Notes: generated from the sequence alone by a model not told the origin. Positions 1-11,613 are shown, counted from the stretch's first letter. The stretch: 64,000 bases of DNA from Undaria pinnatifida (GCA_012845835.1 JABAKD010000025.1:1949001-2013000); one strand, 5' to 3'. Made by a program: numbers and translations.

Positions 1-1031
1 GGGGTTCTGCTCGCGGCTTCGTGGTTGCTGGGGGCAGCACAATGCCTTGTGGCCCCCACAGCGTCCTGCTTTGTCTGCGTGGGTAGATCACGGATCGCCG
101 CCAGCCGCTCAAGGCTAACGTCTCACACGGCTAACACGCGGGTCCGCTATGGAGGTAAGGAATGATCAGCCATGTCAAGGCCTGCCGTGCCAAGGGCTGT
201 TGCCCTTGCCTGTTTTCATTCCGTGGTATCCTCTCACTAGGTCGTCCTTTTGGAGTTGCTGCCCCCTCTGCTGTGTCGGCCATGCCGCGACGTGTCATTG
301 TACGCGAAGAGCTGACAGCTTCATTCATGTTTGAAACCTCAAATTGCCGACATGACAGCAGACAGCAGTGAGAGTGCCTGGATATCATAGCGCCGATAGC
401 AGGTACCTACTACTGCCGCTGTCTTAATTGGTGTAATGATTTGCTGTGAGTGGCCACGTACTTAGCTCTGCGTGTCGATGCTAGGCTGAAGCGCGACGGC
501 GTCTGTGGTAACTGGAAACCGCATTCCTAGGTTTCTCGGTACTGCTGCTGTAGCGTAGAGTTCCGACCTTACTTTTTGTCCACTTACTATAGTCTACATT
601 AAAACTGTTAATGCTGCGCCTGTACGTACGTACCGAGGTACCCGCTGTCGGTTCCTCATGCTGCTGCCATAATGCATAATACGCCGTTGTGTTGTGTAAA
701 ACACGCAATGGCCGTTCTTTCACGTGTGGGTCTTATTTGTTTCTCGTGTCTCGTGTCTCCGTGAGACGACCGACGATGCACGGTCGTCAATACAGCAGCA
801 GCAGCAGCAGCCTGAAACAACCCAGATAAAGTACCGAAGTAGAACACGCTTCGTAAAGAGTCTTTTAGCGTGGTTTTGATGTTTTTGGATGTTTCTTTTA
901 GAGAAACCTACCGGGTATAGAATCTCCCTCCCCTGTACGTGGCATTTTCTACTCCTCCAACTTCCCGCCCCCTCTGTGTCCTTAATCTCCGTAAAAACCG
1001 CAATTTAGGCCCAAGATTGGAAGCCCTGAAA
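1..1031. other. Upstream region of the pseudouridine synthase gene, no gene seen
   Basis: I find no convincing exon here. A short CAG/GCA run lies at about 793-810. The sequence from about 939 is open in frame with exon 1 of the pseudouridine synthase gene but has no upstream ATG in that frame, so it is read as 5' UTR or promoter. Confidence 0.4.
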
Positions 1032-4000
1032 ATGGCGATGCCAGGCGGGGGACGACGAGCAGGTGGCGGAGGCGGTGGGAGGGGCGGGGGGAGGGGGAGG
1101 GGACGCGGTCGAGGCGCCCCCCCCCCGGACGCGTTTGCGCTTACCGGAGAGGAACGCCTCCAGAAGTTTTTGAGCCACGCGGGGCTGGACTCTCGACGGC
1201 AGTGCGAGCAGATGATACTGGATGGCCGCGTAAGAGTTAACGGGAAGATGGTCAAGGAGCTTGGGGTCAAGGTGAGTCTGTTTTTTTTGGGGGACGGGGG
1301 GGGCTACTCACACCGTGCTTACAACTGACATGTAAGATTTTTTTTTTTTTTCTATCCTCCGGCGGATGGGGAAAAATAAAGCTTTAGCTCACCACACTTC
1401 CACGTATTTTCATACGCAAGACTATCCCACTGAAGGTTGTCAAAGGCGCGGGTGTTATGGTGTGTTTGTTTGGGGAAGGCTTATTTTATAGCCCGTTCAG
1501 CTACTGGCTTGTGAGGACATTCCGCTGAAGATTATCAGAGAGCTTGGGGGCAAGGTGTAGATATGCTTTCTTGGTGGGACTGCTCTTATAGCCCGCCCAT
1601 TAGTGCTCTTACAAGCCGCCCATTACTGTGTTGTAAGCATATTCCACTGGGGTTAACGGGGAGTTAGTGAAGAAACTTGGGGCCAGGGTGGGCGCGTGCG
1701 CATTTATATTTTTTTATGGGGCTACTCGTTCTGCTAACTAGGCGGCGGGGTTCTCCATCGGATTGCACGCTATTTTTTTCTAATAACGAATGTCTGGGTG
1801 AGGTTAAGCGAAGTTTATCTCGTGAGAAACTAGAAAAAAAAATTGGAGCTACGTACCTGTATCGTAGCCGATGTGTCCCATACTATTAATACAGCACTAC
1901 TGTACTTTTTTTTTTTTTTTTTTTCACACACATCTGCTTTCCAGCTTCTGGGCAAGCCGTGGTCACAGGTGTCGTCCCTTTCCCCCCCCGGTTATTGCCT
2001 TCAATTTTTATCGAGCATAGAGTTCAGCAATCCCACTGCTCGTCGATTGTACTATGCACGGTTGATAAGCCCGCACATGTGGACTGCTGTTTAGATCGAT
2101 TTTTTGGGAACCTCTCGTGGGTTAGCAGTGTAGCAAGTCGTACAGGTACATACCTGGTATATATTTTTTTATAGAAACTATCGCCCGGCGACCATCGATG
2201 CACGTTAGGTCAACTAGCAGTACGTACACCGAGCACCGTAACGGACCAGCGGACCCAGCTGGTGTTGCTTCTGAAAAATAGCGTGTCGGTGTGCTCTACC
2301 CAAGGCACCTGGTACTAAGTTGTAGGGTTTTCACCGGTGTTGCGTTGCGTTTTTTATAGCCTTTCGAGACCTAGATACAATCAACGTTTTTTTTTCTCGT
2401 TCGCAGAAGATTATATGTATCTGAGTACCTGGTATGTTTTTGTGTTTTCTCACGCGTATGCGTATTATGGGTGTTTTATAGCTTTGAGAGCACCCATTCT
2501 ATTTTGAGGTAAACCGCAGGAAGCAATGAGTAGTTTTTATTTATTTTATTTGCAAAACTCGCAGAAAGTATCAAAGCAGCTCCCTCGTCGGGCAGTCTAC
2601 CACCCTCCCCTGGTTGTCGCTTTGTCACGCCCTTCCCCGGCAGGTGGAGCCCAGGAGAGACTAGATGCGCATCGATGGAGTCCCCCCCCCCCCCCTCCCC
2701 TTACATGCCATGCTTTCACCTGCTACCCTCCCCCTCGGTAGGTAGACCCCAGGAGAGACCAGATCCATGTGGATGGAAACCGGGTGTTTATGCGGCCCAG
2801 TTCCGAGATCAAGTGGGTGGCCTTGAACAAGCCTAAGGGGGTGATCTGCACCGTGTCGGATGAGCTTGGAAGGCCGACCGCGGTTAGCGTTGTGCCGAGG
2901 GGGAGGGAGATGAGGCTCGTGCCCGTCGGTAGGCTTGACCGGGATAGCTGCGGCCTCCTGCTCATGACCAACGAGAACTCTTGGGTACGTACGGTTTATA
3001 GGTTTTATTTTCAGTTCACATGTAACCAGGTTATATACTGTTACCACGATTTCGCGATGAAACTTGCAGCGGGTGTGTGTGTTTGGTTGTGTCTCTCTCG
3101 ACAACGGGTCCTTTCGCATACCTCCTTGAGTTTGGACTTCCATTCGTTCGTTCGTTCGTTCGTTCGTTCATTCACTCGTCCATTGGTCCCTTCCACCCGC
3201 CCCCGCCACGTTCTCTGTTAGATCAACCCGTTGACGCACCCGTCTTATGGCCACGAAAAGACCTACCGCGTGTCTATAACGTCGGGGTATCCCAATCCAG
3301 AGGAGTGGAACACCCTCACGCAGGGCATGCTCTTGGACGGTGACCCGAACCCGTGAGTACCCATACGGTCTGCGTTACCATACCGTTTGCAACGTGCCAG
3401 CCTGTAGATCAGTAGTTTTTACAAGCGCTTAGTACCCTCAACGCTCTGGATATCAGGTCTGAAAACATGTACCTGCTCCTGGAAGTGATAGTGCAGGATA
3501 CTTATTGCGATGGGGGTACAGAGTACCTTTTTTTGGCCAAGACAGTTTTCACAGAGACGAGGCTCCTCTGTTTGAATACGAAAGCACGGTACAGGTACAG
3601 CAGGGGTCCCTCGGTAAGGCGGTGGAATGTGACTGCCTTGTAGAGGGAAGTCGCCTTATTCATTTCAGGTTATGAGTGCAATTCCTCAGTCGTGCCAAGC
3701 GATTTTACCGCCTTATATAGGGATAACGCCTTATACCGGGATACCGCACTAGTGGGGGATCTCTACTGCATCGTTGAAACAGCGTCTTGTATGTTGCTAT
3801 TAATATAGATATAACAGGCACCAAGGTACAAGTTTCCCGTTCGCGATGTGGTTGGCTCGAAATCGGATGTCAGGGCGTGCCTTAAGTTGAACAGAGGGGG
3901 CCAACACTCTTGTAAAAACTGAAAAACAAATAGTTGGCGACCGCGCAAGTAACTGGGCAAGTACCACCGACTGTTCATGGCCGAAACGAGTTTACTGTCT

Positions 4001-7000
4001 AGTGTGCATGTTTTTCGTCGTATTCGTAGGCCATTGGAATATTAATCACATTTCTTAATCACGTTTCTTTTTTTAAGGAAGTATCAGGTATAGCTACCAG
4101 GTATTGGTGTACAGCTCCCCAAGAGAGGAGCCTCCCATCTTTTTAACGCCTTTCCAGCTAGAAACCCGTTTCGGGGACAACATATCTTGGATTTAGTATA
4201 AGTAGAGTTTTGGGGCTTTAAAGGGGTTAAACTCCCACGGTAGCGTGCTTCTGAAATTGAGTGGGGTGTTTTCTTGGTGATGTTGAAGCTGGCGTACGTG
4301 GTACTTTGCTCCCCCCCCCCCCTCATTGGAAGTTGTCATTCATACACAAGGAAGTATTATCCACCAGGTGCGGAAGTCCGCCTCACAGGCGGTTCTTGGT
4401 AGCATGCAGCTCACCCTTCATGCGGCTCGCCGATTACCTCACGGTGCTTCGCGCTTGGTGCACGCGATGTGTGCCTGGGCGGTGAAAAGCCGACGTGCTC
4501 CGTCCAGGCATTGTAGGAATACGTTGGCCTGTACGTAGTCTGAAGACGACGGCTATGCATGAAATGAGCCCCCCCCCCTCCCCCCCCGCGATGTTCGTAA
4601 AACAACTTGAAACAGTGCAGACATGGCAGCAGCTAAAAAGATACTAGGATGCTCAAGTACGACGAGTAATAATGTATCAAGAGCAGAACTAGGAATGTAC
4701 CCACTTCAAACAAATAGAGACGTGAGACAGTTGACATGGCAATATAAAGTAAATAATATGCCAGGAACGAGGTTGCCAACCATTGTTGATGGGGCTGTAC
4801 GGGAGAAAATAACAAGAGGGCGAGCTGGAATAAGATGGGATAACGTAGTCGAGAAAATATCGAAGGACTTAGGGGGGGGACCAAGTAGAGGTACTGTCTA
4901 TAGAGAAGTCTAGCGGGTACAAGACAGAAATAAATAAATAATACAAGAAAGGAAAAGGCTAGCGCTAAGAAATAAGGTGAAAGAGGAGAAGCACTTGGAG
5001 ATATGCGAGGGGTTGAGGGAAAGGTGTTGGATTGAAAAAGTATCTGCACGGCCCAATGGACTACACGAATGAGCCGAAACTGCGATTTCGTGTAGGGGAC
5101 CTGGACCTACCAGAAAGAAGAAATAGATCTACCAGTAGTCGGGGGGAGGAGGACGTGGCTACAAGTATGTGCCTGTATCGGACAACAATAGAGAGTAGGA
5201 CTCACACAGTAGGAGTATGTGAAATATACAAGGAGGAACGGCATGCGTTAGAGGAGAAGATGAGAAATTTGACGTATGTGACATGGAAGAGTTTGGTAGA
5301 CTGGAGAGTAGCGAGAAAACGATCGCTATCCTAGGAGATACATGGTGGCCTCAGACGGCGAAACTGGACGGGGATAGGATAAGCAAACAGTTCCTATATA
5401 ATGTATGGAAGGAGCGTAATGAGCGCCCAAATGTCGGAGGTGTCTCTATGAGGCTATTAGGAGTAGGAACGGTGCTCCGTCTCGAAAGAGATGCGTGGTC
5501 AATGGTCAATTGGCTAAGGCAAGCAACAAAATGAGTACGCCCTCCCCCCCCCTCCCGTGTCTACTGTGTTTGCTTACGTTTCGTCAGGGCCATCCGTCAC
5601 TCCGATCGGTGGGTAGTCGGTAGCGTTGCTGCTTGTTGCTCGTGCCGGCCCAAACGGCCATCATTGCGAAACACTTGAGTACTCAGCTTGGCGCTTACAC
5701 TCCCCCCGCGCGCCCCGTCATGCCTCAATCTTCGAGTGTTGACGTTGATATTGAAACTGGGATATATAGATCTGTGCTGTCCCCTTCGTTTTAAGTCGGG
5801 GCTATTCCTGAGTCGCTCCGATCGGTTGGCGGCCAGCAGCATTGCTGCTTATTGCTCATTCCGCTTTCCGTGTGACACTCGCTGTGACACGCTCCAGCGT
5901 TTAGCTTGTCACTTACCCCCTCCCCTTTCTTTTCCCTCTCCCCCCCCCCCCCCCCCCACTTCCCTGCCCAACTTCCCTTACCCCCCCTTCCCTTTCCTGT
6001 TGCCCTGCCCACCCCCCCCCCCCCGCCGCCCCGCTATATTCCCCATACCCCCCCCGTCTCTCCTCCGCCCCGTCATTCCATTCTCAGCACTCGGCCTTGT
6101 ATCGTAGAGGTTGTGGACTTTGATCGTCGATCGCTGGTAACGACCGTCGACATCATTATCCGAGAGGGAAAAAATAGGCAGATCCGACGCATGTTCGAGG
6201 GCATCGGCCATGATGTGAGGTCCATCACGAGAATATCGCACGGGCCGATCAGGTTGAAGGACTTGAGGCCGGGCGAGTGGCGCGCGCTCGAGCAGGTAAG
6301 CGCCCCCTTGGGCGGTCAACATTTTACAACAGGAGACCCGTCTTCGAGGACCTTTGGCCGTATTATGCTAGTTTTAGAGTTGGAGGGATGGTTAGGCGGT
6401 CTATCTCAATGGGGTCAAATCAATGTTTTTCTTAGCACGTCAAGGTCTGTTTTGACCTATAATGAAATGTTTGGTTGTGTAAGGAGGCGGTCACTTGAGG
6501 TCACACTTTTACGGACCAATCATGTTGAAGGACCTGAGGTCGGGCAGGTGGCGGTCGCTCAAGCAGGCGAGCCCTGAGAGGCAAACATGCGATTTGTTGG
6601 GGGGCGGTCTTTTTTTGGGCGCGTGACGGTCTGCTTTGGCCTCTCACCTCCTTTCGAATCACACCCACCTTGTTGGGACATATGCTACCAATAATACTAG
6701 TACTAATAGTAGTACTACTAGCAGTGCTAATAGCACGGTAAAGATGCACCCGTTTTTTTTGTGAGTCCCTTTACTTAAGGACGTCTTGTTCCCTAACACC
6801 TAATTTATTGATGCTCATGGTTCTTGAATAACACCACCCCCCCCCCGCATCCCCCCCTCCCTCCCCTCTCCCCGCCTCGCCCCGCCTCGCCCCGCCTCGC
6901 CCCCTTCCACGCGCTGTACGTACCACCGACTACACAGTGGGAGGTCGAAAAGCTCAAGAACTTAACCACCAAGACCCTAAAGAGCCCCCAAAAGCTCGCA

Positions 7001-7498
7001 CCCTCGCCCACCCGAGGGGATAGCCGAAACCGTGCCGGACCCGGGGCGAGGGTGTCCTCGGGTACATCCCAACAATATCACCAGGAAACCCACCGCCGCG
7101 ACGTGTTAGACGACGAAGAGGATGAATGGAACAAGACCGGCGCCTGGGACAGGAGCGGAGTTAGGAAGGCGGCAGCTCTTCCCCGGGGGTCGGGGAGTAA
7201 CTCTGCCAGTAATAGGAAGAAGCCACAACCGGAGCCTGTTAGCGAGGAGGATTACGAGTGGCAGACGGCTTCGTGGGCACGGAAAGACGATCGACAGCCT
7301 CAGGGCGGGAAGGGGAGGGGCGGGAGAGCTAAGGGGAAGGGAGAGCGTAAGGCGAGGATGACCGAGGGGGACCTGATTTTGGATAAGTTGGCGAAGGGGG
7401 AGAAGCTGAAGGCGCCTTCCTGGGAGGGGGACGGGAAGGTAGAACGGGAGAGGAGGTCGTTGGGGAAAGGGAGCTGGAGCCGGCGGGGGGGGCGATGA
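1032..7498 (+). CDS. RsuA/RluB-family rRNA pseudouridine synthase, 5 exons, 460 aa
   Basis: This enzyme family converts one uridine in large- or small-subunit rRNA to pseudouridine. Exons are 1032-1271, 2742-2984, 3222-3352, 6088-6295 and 6938-7498; all introns are GT-AG and the phases agree (0, 0, 2, 0). An Arg/Gly-rich N-terminus is followed by an S4 RNA-binding domain (about residues 41-84). The catalytic domain carries VGRLDRDSCGLLL, in which Asp146 is the expected catalytic residue, then LTHPSYGHEKTYRV and the family signature REGKNRQIRRMF..GH.V. A basic, low-complexity tail of about 180 residues ends at TGA 7496-7498. The AG at 6086-6087 was chosen for exon 4 because it is the only nearby acceptor that keeps frame with exon 3. 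The start is the first ATG in frame (the next is two codons on). An organellar or nucleolar site is possible; I see no clear transit peptide. Confidence 0.9.
1338..1430 (-). repeat. A-tailed retroposon family A, truncated copy in intron 1
   Basis: A T-run is followed by a block containing CCTCCGGCGGATGGGG and CCACGTATTTTCATACG. The same block recurs at 11389-11613 (+), 33779-33965 (-), 36868-37078 (+), 38428-38640 (-) and 45850-46050 (+). In every copy the A/T homopolymer sits at the same end, as expected of a poly-A-tailed retroposon. Here only the 3' part remains. Confidence 0.7.
1421..1692 (+). repeat. Decayed tandem copies of the exon 1 / intron 1 junction
   Basis: The end of exon 1 and its donor (1236-1277) resemble 1652-1692 and 1520-1560, and more weakly 1421-1445. 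Shared strings include GTTAACGGG and CTTGGGG.CA.GGTG. The copies are preceded by matching ATTCC.CTG. They lack usable donors, so they are read as fossil duplications inside intron 1. Confidence 0.65.
1904..2060 (-). repeat. 3' part of a tRNA-derived SINE
   Basis: A T-tract is followed by sequence matching the reverse complement of the body of the SINE at 34430-34745, including CCGTGGTCACAGGTGTC and CAATCCCACTGCTCGTCG. The tRNA-like head is missing. Further fragments are at 28260-28560 and 52131-52225. Confidence 0.7.
2641..2682 (+). repeat. Decayed duplicate of the exon 2 start
   Basis: CAGGTGGAGCCCAGGAGAGA... closely matches the true 3' splice site and start of exon 2 (2739-2783, TAGGTAGACCCCAGGAGAGA...). 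A C-rich tract separates the two copies. Confidence 0.7.
3143..3175 (+). repeat. GTTC microsatellite in intron 2
   Basis: About seven tandem units of the tetranucleotide CGTT/GTTC lie shortly before the acceptor of exon 3. Confidence 0.85.
4143..4230 (+). mobile_element. 88-bp miniature inverted-repeat element, family M1
   Basis: The element begins TTAACGCCTTT and ends AAAGGGGTTAA, so the ends are inverted repeats. The core (GAAACCCGTTT, TAGTATA, GGGGCT.TAAA) is shared with copies at 41831-41920 and 52419-52509 and with degenerate copies at about 23680-23758 and 8803-8820. Confidence 0.65.
4325..4584 (+). mobile_element. Short retroposon family C (poly-C 3' end)
   Basis: The block runs from GTCATTCATA.CAAG through GCGCTTCGCGCTTGGTGCA and GTGCTCCGTCC to CTACGGC.ATGCA, and ends in ATGAG plus a C-run. 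Other copies are at 11836-11945, 11946-12150, 13427-13678, 22119-22375 (-) and 23515-23634. The 3' end resembles that of the LINE next to it. No tRNA head was found. Confidence 0.65.
4600..5556 (+). mobile_element. LINE (non-LTR retrotransposon) 3' remnant ending in poly-C
   Basis: Open segments at 4623-4913, 5032-5334 and 5283-5534 together resemble the region after the reverse transcriptase of a LINE. The first has AELGMYPLQTNRDVRQLTWQ and RAGIRWDNVVEKI. The next has a degraded C-terminal finger, MCLYRTTIESRTHTVG.CEIYKEER. The last has WWPQTAKLDGDRISKQF. Frames change between segments and stops interrupt, so it is dead. The 3' end is CAACAAAATGAGTACGCCCT plus a C-run. Confidence 0.65.
5580..5880 (+). 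repeat. Diverged direct repeat in intron 3
   Basis: About 60 bp around 5590-5650 (CTCCGATCGGTGGG, GCGTTGCTGCTTGTTGCTC) recur at about 5815-5870 (CTCCGATCGGTTGG, GCATTGCTGCTTATTGCTC), roughly 225 bp apart. Confidence 0.6.
6511..6575 (+). pseudogene. Decayed second copy of the 3' end of exon 4
   Basis: The sequence ATC.TGTTGAAGGACCTGAGG and what follows matches the end of exon 4 (6239-6300). The donor GTAAGC has become GCGAGC, so it is unlikely to splice. It lies inside intron 4. Confidence 0.75.
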
Positions 7499-8455
7499 TG
7501 TGTGTTTGTGTTCTTTCTTTTGTGGCGTTGTTAGTGATGGACACATAAGGCGAGGGGCTATTTACGAGGCCGGTCTTTTTGGCGCGAACAGGCCTCTTTA
7601 GAGGGGGGATCAGTCAACGGGGTCAGTTAAGGGGTACGTCGTTTTTTTTTTCCGGTAGGATCTGTCTTACTCTTACCAGTTTTTGGGAATATGCCCTCTT
7701 CTTCGGGCGAAACATTTTTCAGTTTCGAAATGGTTCGTTGCAATCATGGGGCGTGTTGGTACCTTTTGGTGGTACCAGATATCATACCCTTGAAACCAAG
7801 TGCATTCCCCTATGGTGTTCTTGAGCGAAGCGGGGGAACGAAGTTTTTGTCCGATCGGAAAAAATGGCCAATCAGATGAACGTGGTTCTTGTGATTTTTT
7901 TTTCTTACTTGATGGTGAGCTCCGCACCGACAAGTAAACCAACCCAAAGGTAGGTCGTGGCGCACAACGTGCTTTAGACCGAAAAAGACTGCTGTTATTT
8001 TTATATCAGAATTAGTCAAGCTGATTGTTTGGTTTACTTCGCCACAGAAGTGTTAATAAGAACTTGCCGCCAAGTCCACATAAACGATAAACCATAAACC
8101 ATAAACGATAAACAGGACAGGAGATGTTTTTAATGTGCTTTTTTTCATAATACGGTAGAGATGACGTCACCTTTTTTTTTTAGTGGAGCTCCTTTCTTGA
8201 ACAGCTCTATCCAATTCATAGTACAATTCGACGCGAGTTCACGACGGAAGAAAATGCGGATTTATCCTCGCGATGAAAATGAAGGCTAGTACCGTAGTGG
8301 GGAGGGGGGACGAGAGCCCGCTATATGACCTCACATCTGGGTAACTACCGGGAGGGAGGGCGAGAGTATGCGCGAGGATAAAAAATGGGATGAAGAGAAC
8401 TAACATAAAAAAATACCCCACCCGGAAAACTGAGTTTGAGTCGCAATCCGATGCA
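7499..8455. other. Intergenic, 3' flank of the pseudouridine synthase gene
   Basis: I see no exon, repeat or RNA gene here beyond short homopolymers and a small duplicated CATAAAC.ATAAAC stretch near 8085-8110. Confidence 0.4.
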
Positions 8456-8759
8456 CGAACCATCCCATGGTCTACCGACGAACCATCCCATGGCCTACCG
8501 ACGAACCATCCCCCATGGCCTACCGACGAACCATCCCATGGCCTACCGATGAACCATCCCATGGCCTACCGACGAACCATCCCATGGCCTACCGACGAAC
8601 CATCCCATGGCCTACCGACGAACCATCCCATGGCCTACCGATGAACCATCCCATGGCCTACCGACGAACCATCCCATGGCCTACCGACGAACCATCCCAC
8701 GGGCCTACCGACGAACCATCCCATGGCCTACCGACGAACCATCCCATGGCCTACAGACA
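8456..8759 (+). repeat. 23-bp minisatellite, about 13 units
   Basis: The unit GAACCATCCCATGGCCTAC plus CGAC is repeated about 13 times with few changes; one unit has two extra C and one has an extra G. 23 is not a multiple of 3, so the apparent proteins across it (on + in all frames) are artefacts of the repeat. Confidence 0.95.
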
Positions 8760-8883
8760 TGTGCATATATATTGCGAAAACACGAATGACATTCCGACGA
8801 ATTTGGGGCTCTAAAGGGGTTAAGGAACGCCATCATTGAGAAACCACTTCACTTCATTCCAGAGAAAAATTACTACCTGTAAT

Positions 8884-9024
8884 GTAGCCTATCGCAGCCT
8901 ATCGTAACCTATCGTAACCAATCGTAACCTATCGTAGCCTATCGTACCACTTGGCTGAGCACAGTTTGCTTATTAACCTATCGTAGCCTATCGTACCACT
9001 TGGCTGTGCACAGTTTGCTTATTA
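8884..9024 (+). repeat. 10-bp minisatellite plus a roughly 51-bp duplication
   Basis: The unit CCTATCGTAA/G is repeated about seven times. A longer block (CCTATCGTAGCCTATCG, ACCACTTGGCTG.GCACAG, TTGCTTATTAACC) occurs twice in tandem. Confidence 0.9.
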
Positions 9025-10150
9025 ACCGGTTTCCGGCGACGTATTTGTAGCTTTTGTCGGTCAGCGGGTAGCTCCTGACTTGGGAACGGATTGCGGCGTT
9101 TGTATACATTCTTTGACGCGAAGGGAAGAGGCTGCAAGAACGTGCTCTTCTCGCAATACCAATGAGTTCATACCCCAAAACAATCGGACGCGTCTCACGA
9201 ATACTGATTAGAGTCGACTAAATACTCTCAGAAGTCGAGGACACGAACTACCTGGGGAATCGGGATGCAATCCCAGGACAGTATTATATCTGGTGGTGGA
9301 ACTTAACTTTTATAGCTCAGGCCAGTGGCGGAAAACAAACCTTCACACACATGGTAATATGATTGTACGACGTGGAAGACCATGACGTTTCATTGAGAGA
9401 TGATGTTATGCTTTATCTTTTCGTGGTCCTGTGTGCAGAATACATACCTGGTGCATACTACACTACGCGCATTTGGTATTGATATAGACTACTCTTGACG
9501 CGAGGTCACAACGTAGGCCTCCTGTCCCCCGCTGGCCCATTGTATCAACAGTATTAGTAGTGTAACCCGAAGACAACACCGTGCTACATACTTGCTTCCG
9601 CGCGCTATGGTAGACGTGTGCAGAAGACCCCTTCTCCAACGCTACTGTAACTACCCACAATCCCCCGCGCCATTACACCATCTGAGGTGTGGCGCGTTCT
9701 CGTACCCAAAGATGCCAGGAGGCGGTCAGTCAAGGGAAAACATCCAGCGGTCAGTCAAGGGTGTCTTAGCGATCGTTCGACGCCCAAAAACCTAGTAGTT
9801 TGCAGTCAGTCAAGGTAAATTATCGGAAAATTACCGTCCGTCAAGGCGTCGAAGTGCCGTCTCCTGATTTCCAAAACGGGGAGAGCACGAATATCTTTTT
9901 CTTGCCTTGTCTTGTCTCGTCTCGCCTCGTCTTTTTTATCGTTTCTTGTCGTTATCTTATCGCGCGTACTATGTACCTTTTGTAACCTATCTTGCAACAA
10001 CCTCAGGACTCCGTTCGACAGAATATCATATCGCACGGGCTACAAAAGAACCATAATCTGGGATATCTAGAGCACCTAACTAATACGATGCGTCGCTGGT
10101 CGTACAGATCTCCCAGAACACGACACGGAACCTACCGCCAACCAGCCGCG
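9025..10150. other. Intergenic, no gene seen
   Basis: Only short motifs are visible, for example three CGGTCAGTCAAGG-like strings at about 9724-9815. No supportable gene. Confidence 0.4.
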
Positions 10151-11345
10151 CAAAACTCCACATGCCCGATGTCCTATATAGCGCGCACGCGCCTTCCGGC
10201 TATCCAGTCGAATAAAAACGTCTCTCCAGGGTTATGTTCGATGCTAGACGCTAGACACGAAAACGCCCCACGCCAAACTACACCCTTGACATAGCTACTA
10301 CCGAGGTTAGACGGACGGCCCCTTCTTTCACTACCGTTTTTTTCACCAGTCGCACGAGTGACTCTGTACCTCACCCTCTGAAAAAAACTGCTCCTACTTT
10401 CTAATGTAGAGGCGTTTTTATTTTTTTTGGCGCAGCGTCTAGGAAGCCTACTGTTCCACATTTTGCGGATTCATATCGCAAACAAACAAACGAACAAACA
10501 CGCAAGTGTTTTTCTAAGACCTTAAAACTTAAGAGGGGGGGGCACTCGCTACGAGTGAACCCGAGCCACTTGAGAAAAACAAACAAACCAAATGTGACCC
10601 TCTATGCAGCAGTACCCTTCCTTGGTCTAAGTGCTCGCGGGCCGTCCAGTGATCCCCTTCAGTCAAAACGCCCTTTTGAGGGTTTCATCCGACATTTGAA
10701 GAAAATAGAACAACCCGCAACGAAAAACTACCTTATTAGTGTATAGCTTGCGCGTGCACCTTCCAGTGATCCCCCCCCCCCCCCCCCCCCCCAATAAAAA
10801 CGCCATTTAGGGGATTTCGTCTACTTTATCAAAGAAGTACCTGGTACAGCATTCCACTCCGAACATTTTTCTAAAAACATATGCCGACAACAACCTAAAA
10901 AGGTGTCCGACTTACTTTGAGGTAAACCTACCCGGGCTAGTGATCCCCTTGAACTAAAACGCCTTCTCTAGAAGAGGGGGTTTCGTCCGACCTTCGACAT
11001 AAACCTACAGGACCATTAATAGTGATCCCCTTGGATCAAAACGCCTGCTGGGGCGTTTTCGTCCGAGCTCAGAAACAAACCAGTCCATCTCGACGAAGCC
11101 ATCCCACATACAAGTACTAAATCCCGCATACCCCTACGGGAGACTCCCGTCAGGACAAAAAAAGGCCTATTCTGGGACTTGTCCGACGGAGCTGGACATC
11201 AAAAAGTCCACATCGTTCATACAGCAGAGGACGCCGAACAACAAACAGGAGACTGCCGACAGGCTGGATTTTTCTTATTGTGGGATCATATGGTGGGTGG
11301 GGGGGGGGGGTGGGGGGGGTTACCCCTCTTGTAACTGCCGGATCT

Positions 11346-11369
11346 GAGCCACTCGAGCACGAGTGGCTC
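11346..11369. other. Perfect 10-bp stem-loop, recurrent CACTCG...CGAGTG palindrome
   Basis: GAGCCACTCG, loop AGCA, CGAGTGGCTC. Related palindromic or half-palindromic strings next to CTCTGCACCTCAC occur near 10330, 10545, 14840, 14935, 15080 and 17090. Confidence 0.8.
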
Positions 11370-11388
11370 TGCACCTCACTGACCAAAA

Positions 11389-11613
11389 CAGTTCCACCGG
11401 CAGGGACAGGACAGCTGACGCTATCACTCTAGTGGGAACCGAAGGACACGCCAGCTAGCGCTGGATTGCGAGAAGGCAACTGAGTTGAGAAACGACACAC
11501 GGCAACGTGTATGAAAATACGTGGCTGGAAGTGTGGTGCGCATATTAAAGCTTTACTTTTTATTTTTCCCCAGATAATCCGCCGGAGGATTGAAAAAAAA
11601 AAAAAAAAAAAAC
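11389..11613 (+). repeat. A-tailed retroposon family A
   Basis: This diverged copy has CGCCAGCTAGCGCTGGATTG, ACGACACACGG, GAAAATACGTGG and CCGCCGGAGGATTG, and then a run of about 20 A. Confidence 0.7.

Noticed and set aside
5906..6577. 223-codon + frame beginning in a Pro/Ser-rich stretch
   Set aside because: Its first part is the C-rich end of intron 3 and its last part is intron 4; only 6088-6295 is coding.
10021..10045. Similarity of AATATCATATCGCACGGGC to exon 4 of the pseudouridine synthase gene
   Set aside because: Only about 15 matching bases, and the flanks do not align; chance cannot be excluded.
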